A stretch of 64,000 nucleotides of DNA from Cognatishimia activa (lineage in GTDB: Bacteria > Pseudomonadota > Alphaproteobacteria > Rhodobacterales > Rhodobacteraceae), in contig NZ_CYTO01000010.1 of assembly GCF_001458335.1 (NCBI RefSeq), positions 21,156 to 85,155 on the forward strand. The letters are read 5' to 3'. A program made the translations under genes and the position numbers. A model generated the notes under the pieces. That model saw only the letters and a program-made list of their open reading frames with translations. It was not told the origin of the DNA and ran no database searches. Positions 9,060-15,440 of the stretch are shown here, piece after piece. Position 1 is the stretch's first letter. Every line of letters begins with the position of its first letter.

Positions 9060-9530
9060 CTACCTCTCATCATCAAGGAAAACCCCCAAACCAACCTTCT
9101 TACGGCCCATGACAACCGAGGTTCTAAATCGGCGAACATTGCTATCTTCGAAAAACAGCCGATGGGTCAATTTTTCAAAGTCTTCCATATCTTTAGCGGT
9201 GCAGATAAGACAAAAGTCAGCTTCACCGGTGACATAATAGCATTGCTGGACCTGCCTATCTTTCATCGCGCGTCGGACAAATATGTCGATCTGATCAGGG
9301 CGCTCGCGCTCAAGTTCAACCATGATGACAAAACTCATTCGCTGACCGACTTTGGATGGATCGATCACAGCAATTTCGCGCAGGATCACATCTGAATCGC
9401 GCAGTGCCTTTACGCGCCGTTGCACAGTTGCCGATGACAGCCCAGTGATATGGGCCAATTGATCCAAGCTTGTCCGCGCATTTTCTTGAAGCGTGTTAAT
9501 GATTTGATTGTCAGCCCAATCCATCTCCAT
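9060..9530 (-). CDS. Lrp/AsnC-family transcriptional regulator
   Basis: This 156-aa protein is the standard length for the family. The HTH at about residues 8-50 contains ENARTSLDQLAHITGLSSATVQRRVKAL. The C-terminal RAM ligand-binding domain (about 65-150) carries the VTGEADFCLICTAKDMEDFEKL segment that forms the amino-acid pocket in Lrp proteins. It is divergent from the PLP ammonia-lyase gene 90 bp away, a common pairing in which an amino acid induces its own degradative enzyme. The facing intergenic region contains a clean inverted repeat that may be its site. Confidence 0.93.
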   Translation of the reverse strand: MEMDWADNQIINTLQENARTSLDQLAHITGLSSATVQRRVKALRDSDVILREIAVIDPSKVGQRMSFVIMVELERERPDQIDIFVRRAMKDRQVQQCYYVTGEADFCLICTAKDMEDFEKLTHRLFFEDSNVRRFRTSVVMGRKKVGLGVFLDDER

Positions 9531-9578
9531 CGATCATTAATCCTTCATTTATGAAATAATTTTTCAATAAGCGCATCT

Positions 9579-9600
9579 TTATGATGCGATTCCATCATAA
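9579..9600. promoter_or_regulatory. Candidate Lrp-type operator, TTATGATG-N6-CATCATAA
   Basis: A perfect 8-bp inverted repeat with a 6-nt spacer lies 20 bp before the lyase start and about 50 bp before the Lrp gene. A second, smaller repeat, TTCAT-TT-ATGAA, lies at 9544-9555. Both are placed where a shared regulator would act on the divergent pair. Confidence 0.55.
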
Positions 9601-9620
9601 ACTACCGGTATCATCGTGCA

Positions 9621-10622
9621 ATGAAAAAATTGTCATTCACCCTCGCGTTTGAACGCCCCCTTCACCTACTGGATCGCTGCCCGATCTATAAACCTTCGCC
9701 ATTACTTCACCGGTTTTTTGGACCAAAGTATGTTCTTCTTAAGGACGAGACACAGCGCATGGAGCTTGGCGCATTCAAGGCACTTGGTGGTGTTTATGCT
9801 GTCGCCCAAATTATCATAGGGCCTGGTGGGTCGCAGGATATGCCCTTATCTGAAATGCGTGAAAAAGCTGGTACGATGACATTCATTTGTGCGAGCGCAG
9901 GAAATCATGGAATGGCCGTAGCTGCGGGTGCCCGCATCTTTGGTGCGAAGGCCCGCATTCATCTGCCCGAGACGGCTCCCCAGGTCTTTGAAAAACGATT
10001 GGTACAACAGGGAGCACAGGTAGTGCGTTCGGCTGCAACCTACGAAGAAAGCGTGAGATGTGCGATCAAGGACGCCGCAGATAACAACGATATTCATTTG
10101 GCGGATGGGTCTTGGGAGGGCTACATGGAACCACCGCGTTTGGTCATGGAGGGCTATACCGTTATTGCGCAAGAGTTGAGAGAGGCTTTTGTCGAGACTG
10201 GTGATTGGCCGACAGATGTATTTCTGCAAGCGGGTGTCGGTGGCTTGGCTGCAGCAATCACCTATATGATCCGAGCCAACTGGCCGGTCCAACCAAAAAT
10301 TACTGTCGTAGAACCCGAAAACGCGCCGTGCCTGCGCGATGGTGTAAAAGCGGGCCAAGTTGTCACTGTCGTTGGTCCGGTATCAAATATGGGGCGCTTG
10401 GATTGCAAGACGGCATCGATGCTCGCCTTGGAGGTCTTGCGCCAAATGGCAGACAGCTTTGTCACAGTGTCGGATCATCAAGCACAACTGGCGACAGAGA
10501 GTCTGGCGGCAGTCGATATTAGAACGACTCCGTCAGGCGCATCAGGACTTGCAGCCCTCTTGGCGTCGGATATCTCTGTCGATGCCCGGCCCTTAGTCAT
10601 CATCTCGGAAGGGCAAGTATGA
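9621..10622 (+). CDS. PLP-dependent ammonia-lyase, diaminopropionate ammonia-lyase-like
   Basis: This 333-aa fold-type II PLP enzyme has its Schiff-base lysine at about Lys53 in ELGAFKALGG, the phosphate/cofactor loop ASAGNHGMAVA, and QAGVGGLAAA. The GAFKALGG form and the GYMEPPRLVMEGYTVIAQE segment are characteristic of diaminopropionate ammonia-lyases and relatives, which carry out beta-elimination and deamination. The protein is shorter than the roughly 400-aa E. coli enzyme but not obviously truncated. Threonine or serine dehydratase and hydroxyaspartate-type substrates remain possible. Its stop overlaps the start of a following gene that has been cut off by an IS3 element. Confidence 0.82.
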   Translation: MKKLSFTLAFERPLHLLDRCPIYKPSPLLHRFFGPKYVLLKDETQRMELGAFKALGGVYAVAQIIIGPGGSQDMPLSEMREKAGTMTFICASAGNHGMAVAAGARIFGAKARIHLPETAPQVFEKRLVQQGAQVVRSAATYEESVRCAIKDAADNNDIHLADGSWEGYMEPPRLVMEGYTVIAQELREAFVETGDWPTDVFLQAGVGGLAAAITYMIRANWPVQPKITVVEPENAPCLRDGVKAGQVVTVVGPVSNMGRLDCKTASMLALEVLRQMADSFVTVSDHQAQLATESLAAVDIRTTPSGASGLAALLASDISVDARPLVIISEGQV

Positions 10623-10648
10623 CAGACGATATGGCACTTCCAAAGGGG
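10618..10648 (+). pseudogene. First codons of the next operon gene, cut off by IS3
   Basis: An ATG overlaps the stop of the lyase gene in the ATGA arrangement typical of coupled operon genes. It reads only MTDDMALPKG before the IS3 left end (about 10649) brings in a stop. The rest of this gene is not found on the other side of the element. It was probably a partner enzyme for the lyase, identity unknown. Confidence 0.5.
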
Positions 10649-10710
10649 TGAGGTGCCCCTAGATTTGTAGACGCTTTGCTTGGTAATTTTGGAAGCAAAG
10701 GACGACGCAA

Positions 10711-10980
10711 ATGTCAGGGCAAATTCGTTACTCAGATGAGTTCAAGATCGACGCGGTGGCGCAGGTCACGGAGCGCGGATATTCGGTCAAGGAGGTGGCT
10801 GAACGGCTCGGGATCAGCACCAAGTCGCTGTACACATGGATGGCTCAATTTTCGAAGCCGCAGAGGCAGACCGATCAGGAGGCCGAGGTCAGGCGGCTCA
10901 AGAGAGAACTGGCGCGCGTCACCGAGGAGCGCGACATTCTAAAAAAGGCCACCGCGTACTTCGCCAGAGATGCAAAGTGA
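10711..10980 (+). CDS. IS3-family transposase OrfA
   Basis: This 89-aa protein has an N-terminal helix-turn-helix (about residues 5-48: YSDEFKIDAVAQVTERGYS then VAERLGISTKSLYTWMAQF) and a C-terminal leucine-zipper-like coiled coil (about 58-85, RRLKRELARVTEERDILKKA). OrfA provides DNA binding and multimerisation. The end carries a classical A_AAA_AAG slippery heptamer at 10941-10947 for -1 frameshifting into orfB. The protein looks intact, but the element cannot transpose by itself because orfB is broken. Confidence 0.92.
   Translation: MSGQIRYSDEFKIDAVAQVTERGYSVKEVAERLGISTKSLYTWMAQFSKPQRQTDQEAEVRRLKRELARVTEERDILKKATAYFARDAK
10941..10947 (+). other. Programmed -1 frameshift heptamer AAAAAAG
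   Basis: The heptamer is in the correct register (A AAA AAG relative to the orfA codons) near the end of orfA, and orfB lies in the -1 frame. This is the standard IS3-family mechanism for making the OrfAB transposase. Confidence 0.75.
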
Positions 10981-11475
10981 GGTACGCGTTCATCGACGCG
11001 CATCGCCAGCAACATCCTGTCCGTGTTCTCTGCAAGATGCTGAGCGTCCACCCGAGCGGCTTCTACGCATGGGTTAAAGAACCGTTAAGCCAGCGTACGC
11101 AGGAAGATCGACGTCAGACCAAGCTGGTGAAGAAGGCGTGGAAAGACAGCGGCAAGATCTATGGCTATCGCAAAATCTACGACGACATGATCGACATGGG
11201 TGAGACCGTCTCAGAGAACCGCGTTGCCCGGTTGGCCCGCCTTGCGGGTGTTCAGGCACAGATCGGGTACAAGAAGAAGCCAGGCGTGTAATGCAGCGGT
11301 CGAGACTTTCTTCAAAACCATCAAGGCAGAGCTGATCTGGCGCCAGTCCTGGCCAACGCGCAGGGCGGCTGAATTGGCTCTCTTCAATTATATAAACGGC
11401 TTCTATAACGCCCGCAGAAAACACTCTGCCCTAGGCTGGAAAAGCCCCTTGGCTTTCGAAAGAAAAGCCGCATAA
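10947..11475 (+). pseudogene. IS3-family transposase OrfB with its catalytic centre deleted
   Basis: The N-terminal part runs from the slip site to the stop at 11291 and includes the HTH_21 region (HPVRVLCKMLSVHPSGFYAW, then YGYRKIYDDM). It ends at GYKKKPG. Translation then picks up in another frame from about 11287 with CNAAVETFFKTIKAEL and continues to SPLAFERKAA at 11475, the normal C-terminus with the last catalytic Glu. The intervening DDE core, roughly 130-150 residues in relatives, is absent. The junction lies at about 11281-11287. The gene cannot make an active transposase. Confidence 0.88.
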
Positions 11476-11565
11476 ATGAGTACTCGAAGCGGCATCAAAC
11501 CGCGACAGGTCCACGCTTTGCACGGCGTGGGGAAGTCACGGGTCATTACCTATAAGGTTTTGTTC

Positions 11566-11991
11566 ATGCCGCCGCGTTTTGAGGCTGAGCTGCCCTTTAA
11601 GACTTATCCACGCTTGAGGGTCGAGGGAGAGATTGCCGATGTCCCGGTGCGTGGCGCATGGATGCCTGTGGGCGACGGCAGGCGCTACTTCATTGTCTCA
11701 CCTGACATCAAAGCCAACACGGGTCTGGACGTTGGTGATGTGGTCGAAATGCGGTTCAGGGTCGATGATCAGGACTACGTGGATGTGCCTGGCGCTTTGC
11801 AAGCGGCCTTGAACACGGATGACGCGGCTTTGGCGCAATGGGATAAGCTTACAGCCGGAAAGAAGCGGATGTTCACGAACCACGTTTTCTCCGCAAAGAC
11901 TGCGCCTACTGAACAGCGCAGAGTGGACGAGGCAGTCTTCGCGATCACAGAAGGGATCACGCTGCGCGACCTGCAAAAGAGGAAGGGGTAG
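11566..11991 (+). CDS. DUF1905/YdeI (OmpD-associated)-type protein
   Basis: This roughly 141-aa protein has an N-terminal DUF1905-like beta domain (RFEAELPF... GRRYFIVSPDIKANTGLDVGDVVEMRF, about residues 4-66) and a C-terminal YdeI-type segment (AALAQWDKLTAGKKRMFTNHVFSAKTAPTEQRRVDEAV, about 88-128). YdeI-type proteins are linked to bacteriocin or polymyxin resistance in enterics, but the molecular role is unknown. An open frame extends upstream to 11476, but that part lies in the IS3 right end. I place the start at 11566, after AAGG with good spacing. The element may have removed the native promoter. Confidence 0.75.
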   Translation: MPPRFEAELPFKTYPRLRVEGEIADVPVRGAWMPVGDGRRYFIVSPDIKANTGLDVGDVVEMRFRVDDQDYVDVPGALQAALNTDDAALAQWDKLTAGKKRMFTNHVFSAKTAPTEQRRVDEAVFAITEGITLRDLQKRKG

Positions 11992-12100
11992 GTTCGGAAG
12001 GTTTTTCAAGAGCAGCCATTGGCGCAGCCGCAGCGAAAGCACACTCCGTCCCGCATCTTACCGGTTCGTGCGCCATGCGGCGAAGGTCGGCTGATCCCTG

Positions 12101-12262
12101 TTCGCACTTATTCTGGGTTTGGGCCGATGATTGCAGGCTGGTCGCACATAATGTGGGTTCATTCGCAGATAATCCGGGTTTGGCCCCTTCGATAGATGCA
12201 AATAATTCGGTCGAAAATCGCGATGATTGCAGGTCGAGCCAATTATAAATGCAGGTCGCTAC
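12101..12262. repeat. Cluster of short imperfect repeats, likely a mobile-element end
   Basis: The 507-bp gap between the YdeI-like gene and the antitoxin holds no convincing gene. It contains three copies of a TTCGCA-N6-GGGTTTGG-like unit at 12101-12125, 12141-12160 and 12162-12186; the first and third match at 20 of 25 positions. Two copies of CGATGATTGCAGG start at 12125 and 12221, and a third partial copy (ATGCAGGTCG) lies near 12249. Inward reading from 12262 begins TGTAGCGACCTGCA. Several spaced repeats beside a TG end are seen at IS21-family termini and at recombinase-trio elements, and this may be an orphan end of one. Confidence 0.5.
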
Positions 12263-12466
12263 AGTTATCGGTCTTCTTCTGGGGTGGCGCTCTCTGAATC
12301 ATAGATGAGAACATTATACGAACATTTTTACTGAGAAAACCTGATTTTTATGTCAGCATTGCTGACTTATTTAACATAACTCTCATTACGCGACCAGCAT
12401 TTGTACGCGCAAAGCGATAATTTCACCTATGATCTAACGGGTTGTGCGGAGCTTCAACTATGCTTA

Positions 12467-12484
12467 TGTAGTTACGTAACTACA
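12467..12484. promoter_or_regulatory. Operator palindrome of the toxin-antitoxin operon
   Basis: TGTAGTTACGTAACTACA is a perfect 18-bp palindrome lying 14 bp before the antitoxin start and just before its AAAGGAG ribosome-binding site. Phd/YefM antitoxins repress their own operons by binding palindromes at this position, so it is very likely the autoregulatory site. Confidence 0.8.
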
Positions 12485-12498
12485 AGAAAGGAGCTACA

Positions 12499-12747
12499 GT
12501 GACCCATTTCACCAGCAGAGAGTTCAACCACAGTATCAGTAAAGCGAAAAAAGATGCCCTGCATGGACCCGTCTTTGTGACGGACAGAGGGAAGCCGTCG
12601 CATGTTTTGCTCAGTTATACCCAATATCAGCAGATCACATCCGAGAATATCAGCATTGTTGAAGCGCTTTCTATGCCAGGCTTGGCCGACATAGATTTCG
12701 AACCACAAAAGTCGCGTATCGTTGCTCAGCCGGTCGATCTTTCGTGA
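12499..12747 (+). CDS. Phd/YefM-family antitoxin
   Basis: This 82-aa protein has the N-terminal Phd/YefM DNA-binding fold (FTSREFNHSISKAKKDALHGPVFVTDRGKPSHVLLSYTQYQQI, about residues 4-47) and an acidic C-terminal tail that would wrap the toxin. It starts with GTG after a strong AAAGGAG. It binds and neutralises the VapC-type toxin encoded by the next gene, which overlaps it by 4 nt (GTGA), and should repress transcription through the palindrome just upstream. Confidence 0.92.
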   Translation: MTHFTSREFNHSISKAKKDALHGPVFVTDRGKPSHVLLSYTQYQQITSENISIVEALSMPGLADIDFEPQKSRIVAQPVDLS

Positions 12748-13184
12748 TCTTCCTGCTCGATTCAAATGTTGTGTCCGAGCTTCGCAAGGCAGCTGACGGC
12801 AGAGCTGATACCAATGTGACCGCGTGGGCTGAGGGTCTCGCACCGGAAAGCCTCTACATTTCAGCAATATCTCTGATGGAATTGGAAATCGGTGTCAGGG
12901 GCAAGGAGCGCAAAGACGCTGTGCAAGGCCAAATGTTGCGGACCTGGCTTGATAGGCATGTCATCCCATTTTTTGATGGCCGGATAGTTCCCATTGATGA
13001 TGTTGTCGCGATTCAATGCGCCAAGCTCCATGTTCCTGATAGAAAGTCTGAGCGCGATGCCTTGATAGCTGCAACAGCACTGGTACATGATATGATCGTA
13101 GCGACCCGCAATGAGAAAGATTTTGTTGAGACGGGTGTTCGTTTACTCAACCCTTGGACAGGAACTAACGGAAACCAGGCATGA
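12744..13184 (+). CDS. vapC: VapC-type PIN-domain toxin ribonuclease
   Basis: This 146-aa single PIN domain has the acidic metal-binding residues at Asp6 (FLLDSNVVSELRK), Glu46 (LMELEIG), Asp105 (SERDALIAATA) and Asp126 (TRNEKDF). VapC toxins are Mg2+-dependent RNases that cut tRNA or rRNA. Translation starts at a GTG overlapping the antitoxin stop by 4 nt. The following short HigA-like frame in turn overlaps this stop by 4 nt. All catalytic positions are present, so the toxin should be active. Confidence 0.93.
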   Translation: MIFLLDSNVVSELRKAADGRADTNVTAWAEGLAPESLYISAISLMELEIGVRGKERKDAVQGQMLRTWLDRHVIPFFDGRIVPIDDVVAIQCAKLHVPDRKSERDALIAATALVHDMIVATRNEKDFVETGVRLLNPWTGTNGNQA

Positions 13185-13363
13185 AAATTTGCTCGATAGA
13201 CACAAACCGGGATCTGACTGCTGCGCTCAGACGTGTTGATGTCGTCTGGGGTGCGGAACCAGGCACGCCCAACGGCGACGAGTTAGACAGTCTTGTAGAT
13301 ATGATCACCGCGTATGAAGATCTTATTTACCCCGTTCCAAAGCCCCAAAATAGAAGGCCATGA
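13181..13363 (+). CDS. Short HigA-type antitoxin N-terminal domain protein
   Basis: This 60-aa protein closely resembles the N-terminal segment of HigA-type antitoxins (COG5499): MKI followed by a regularly spaced region and AEPGTPNGDELDSLVDMITAYEDLIYP. Those proteins normally continue into an HTH_3 DNA-binding domain, which is absent here. It is ATGA-overlapped with vapC before it and with a 47-aa frame after it. Either it is a decayed HigA or a stand-alone partner in an extended toxin-antitoxin operon. No HigB toxin is adjacent. Confidence 0.65.
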   Translation: MKICSIDTNRDLTAALRRVDVVWGAEPGTPNGDELDSLVDMITAYEDLIYPVPKPQNRRP

Positions 13364-13503
13364 ACGATAAACGTTGGCCACATTTTCCTGGATGGGATGA
13401 ACATGCAGCAACGGCTGAAGCACTCGCGAAAGCCTGCGGGGCTAAAGCTGTTTGTTCTCAGAAATATGAATATTTAAAGGTCGAAATGAGCAGCCTCATC
13501 TGA
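13360..13503 (+). pseudogene. Unknown small gene truncated by IS3
   Basis: A reading frame beginning MNDKRWPHFPGWDEH overlaps the preceding stop by 4 nt and runs 42 codons to the IS3 end at 13487, then stops inside the element (13503). I do not recognise it. The tight overlap with the toxin-antitoxin genes suggests a real fourth gene of that operon whose 3' part was lost with the IS insertion. Confidence 0.45.
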
Positions 13504-13520
13504 CTGGTCCAGTTTGATTG

Positions 13521-14375
13521 TTAGTGCATCGTTGGCCTCTGATCCATCGGTATGATGGTTTCCGGGGCTGGCGGTCGATAGCCCAATGCACTGTGGGGTC
13601 TCTTAGTGTTGTAGTGCTTCCTCCATTCTTCAATCAGGATCTGAGCTTCACGCAGGCTGTAGAATACTTCACCATTGAGTAGTTCATCTCGCATCCGTCC
13701 ATTGAAGCTTTCACAATATCCATTCTCCCAGGGTGATCCCGGCTCAATGTAGGCCGTCTTCGCACCGACAGCGGAGATCCAATCCCGGACGGCCTTAGCG
13801 ACGAACTCTGGGCCATTGTCGGAGCGTATGAACTTCGGCGCGCCTCGCAGGATGAACAGATCCGTCAGGGCGTCGATGACATCTGCAGAGTTCAATTTGC
13901 GCTGCACCTTGATTGCCAGGCATTCACGGCTGTGCTCATCAAGAATGTTCAGCGTGCGAAAGACCTTGCCATCATCTGTCCGGCAATGAACGAAGTCATA
14001 GGACCAGACATGGTTGCGGTATTCAGGCCGCAGCCTTACGCATGAGCCGTTATTCAGCCAAAGCCGGCCCTTCTTTGGTTGTTTCGCTGGAACCTTAAGC
14101 CCCTCTCGTCGCCATAGTCGTTCAACACGACCATCGCTGACTGACCAACCGGCTTCTCTTAGCAAAGCGGCAATCCGACGATACCCGTATCGACCAAACT
14201 GACGAGCCAATTCAATCATATCCGCAACCAGCCTGTCTTCATCTGGGCGACCTCGGGGAACATGCCTTTGTGTCGAACGATGTTGCCCCAATACGCGGCA
14301 GGCTCGGCGCTCAGAGACTTTGAACTGGCTGCGTACGTGATCAATGCAGGACCGGCGACGAGCGGGGCTCAGAAG
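13521..14375 (-). CDS. IS3-family transposase OrfB (DDE integrase domain)
   Basis: The frame is open from the frameshift site to 13521 (about 284 residues; 256 residues from the TTG at 14291). It contains the HTH_21 region ([18 protein letters not shown]) and a full rve integrase domain: [13 protein letters not shown] (first Asp), [11 protein letters not shown] (second Asp) and [16 protein letters not shown] (Glu), ending in the usual [19 protein letters not shown]. All three catalytic acids are present. It is expressed as an OrfAB fusion through the GGGAAAC slip site at 14375-14381. Confidence 0.93.
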   Translation of the reverse strand, partial: LLSPARRRSCIDHVRSQFKVSERRACRVLGQHRSTQRHVPRGRPDEDRLVADMIELARQFGRYGYRRIAALLREAGWSVSDGRVERLWRREGLKVPAKQPKKGRLWLNNGSCVRLRPEYRNHVWSYDFVHCRTDDGKVFRTLNILDEHSRECLAIKVQRKLNSADVIDALTDLFILRGAPKFIRSDNGPEFVAKAVRDWISAVGAKTAYIEPGSPWENGYCESFNGRMRDELLNGEVFYSLREAQILIEEWRKHYNTKRPHSALGYRPPAPETIIPMDQRPTMH

Positions 14376-14647
14376 TTTCCCCGTGCAGCTTCCTTCAGGA
14401 TTAATTTGTCTAACGTCAAATCCGATACAGCTCTTCTGAGCCGCTCATTTTCCTTCTGAAGCCGCTTCAGTTCTTTCAATTGATCTACGCCCATTCCACC
14501 GTATTTCTTTCGCCAGCGGTAATAGGTTTGTTCAACAACACCGATCTGTCTGATCGCATCAAGACGGGACATGCCTTGCCCCATCAACACCTCAACTTGC
14601 CGTAACTTCGAAACTATCTCTTCCGGCTTCGGTCGCTTGTTTGCCAT
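14369..14647 (-). CDS. IS3-family transposase OrfA
   Basis: This 92-aa protein has a helix-turn-helix (about residues 8-45: [37 protein letters not shown]) and a coiled-coil C-terminus (about 56-88, [28 protein letters not shown]). It binds the element ends and dimerises with OrfAB. Its last codons carry the -1 slip heptamer. The first 22 codons and the upstream sequence recur almost unchanged at 27747, where a second copy has been truncated. Confidence 0.93.
   Translation of the reverse strand: MANKRPKPEEIVSKLRQVEVLMGQGMSRLDAIRQIGVVEQTYYRWRKKYGGMGVDQLKELKRLQKENERLRRAVSDLTLDKLILKEAARGNF
14375..14381 (-). other. Programmed -1 frameshift heptamer GGGAAAC
   Basis: Read on the minus strand, G GGA AAC is in orfA register one codon before the orfA stop and fits the X XXY YYZ rule. 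OrfB lies in the -1 frame. It is the likely site for making OrfAB. Confidence 0.7.
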
Positions 14648-14703
14648 TCTTGGTCCTCCGTTTCCTAACCTTAGGCGCGGACCAGTTCAGTGGGGGAGGC
14701 TCA

Positions 14704-15159
14704 GGGGCTGACGTTTCCCTGCTTGATCTTGATCCAAAGCGGTTGAACCTCGCTAAAGAAAGGTTTGGATTCACCGATTGTTATTCGGACATCGCAACAG
14801 CTTTGGACGCCAATGAAGGCTACGACGCGGTCTTTGATGCAACGGGCCATAAGGTTGCGATCGAAGCAGGGTTTAGTCTCGTTGCACATGGTGGCAGCTA
14901 CATTCTGGTGAGCGTCGTAAAAGAAGACATCACCTTCAGCGACCCGGAGTTCCACAAACGCGAAATGCGCCTCATTGGCAGCCGCAACGCTTTGAGCGGT
15001 GACTTTGATTGGGTCATGAGTGCCATCCGCGATGGTTCAATAGATACAGATGCTCTGTGTTCCGAAGTGATCCGATTGAAGGATTTGCCTGACCGTTTTG
15101 CAGGCCTCTCGGCTGATCGCGGTGGCATAATCAAAGTGATTGTCGATCTTGAGACCTGA
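14704..15159 (+). pseudogene. 3' fragment of a zinc-type sugar or polyol dehydrogenase
   Basis: The last 151 residues of a medium-chain dehydrogenase remain: the second half of the Rossmann fold (GADVSLLDLDPKRLNLAKERFG), GYDAVFDATGHKVAIEAGFSLVAHGGSYILVSV and the C-terminal region ending VIVDLET. The zinc-binding N-terminal half and the first Gly-rich loop are missing because the sequence begins exactly at the IS3 end. Its best family resemblance is to L-idonate/galactonate-type 5-dehydrogenases. It cannot be functional. Confidence 0.85.
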
Positions 15160-15164
15160 GTCAT

Positions 15165-15360
15165 ATGACCTCAGGAACGCTGAAACTCCATCATGACGAC
15201 AATGTGTCGATCGCTTTGACACCGCTTGGACCGGGTGATGAAGGTGCAATTGAAGTAATTCCCAAGTCTCACAAGATCGCGAAGTGTGATACTACTGCGG
15301 CGAAAATGAATTGCGCTTCGGGCAGGTGATCGGGAAGGCGGATCGGACCATTCGAACCTC
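15165..15360 (+). pseudogene. Frameshifted remnant of a UxaA-type (SAF-domain) dehydratase subunit
   Basis: Starting 5 nt after the dehydrogenase fragment, the frame reads LKLHHDDNVSIALTPLGPGDEG and VIPKSHKIAK, the N-terminal SAF domain of altronate/galactarate dehydratases. It then runs into a stop. A shift of frame near 15305 restores LRFGQVIGKADRTIR, the next conserved strand of the same domain. Homology ends at about 15360, before the metallophosphoesterase end. With the adjacent dehydrogenase this was probably a sugar-acid degradation operon that has decayed. Confidence 0.7.
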
Positions 15361-15440
15361 AAAAAACTCAGCTTCAAGCCTTGTCACCAAGAATGGGTTT
15401 TCAGGAGTAATGCCGCGACTTTACTGCGCGAAGGATAAAC

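Larger units (their letters stand above)
10649..11514 (+). mobile_element. Defective IS3-family element with an internal deletion
   Basis: The left end begins about 10649 with TGAGGTGCCCCTAGATTTG, a typical IS3-family end. The right end lies near 11514 after the orfB stop (read inwards, GTGGACCTGTCGCGGTTTG, similar to the left end with a gap). OrfA is intact, and orfB is missing most of its DDE catalytic region. No target duplication is evident. The ends are approximate because the two repeats match imperfectly. Confidence 0.8.
13487..14703 (-). mobile_element. IS3-family insertion sequence, apparently complete
   Basis: The element carries orfA and orfB on the minus strand. Its ends are at 13487 (TGAGCAGCCTCATCTGACT) and 14703 (read inwards, TGAGCCTCCCCCACTGAACT); both continue into GGTCC. 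No 3-4 bp target duplication is visible (AAA before, GGG after). The flanks are a toxin-antitoxin gene fragment on one side and a dehydrogenase fragment on the other, so the insertion was accompanied by a deletion. A truncated copy of the same type of element lies at 27691-27812. Confidence 0.9.

Noticed and set aside
11476-11565. Upstream extension of the YdeI-like gene to an ATG in the IS3 end
   Set aside because: The extra 30 residues come from the IS3 terminal region, and a better ribosome-binding site precedes the ATG at 11566.
12003-12096. Possible transposase tail ending RFVRHAAKVG before the repeat cluster
   Set aside because: The segment is short, lacks a recognised domain and overlaps the end of the YdeI-like gene in another frame. 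It may belong to the mobile-element end but cannot be supported as a gene.
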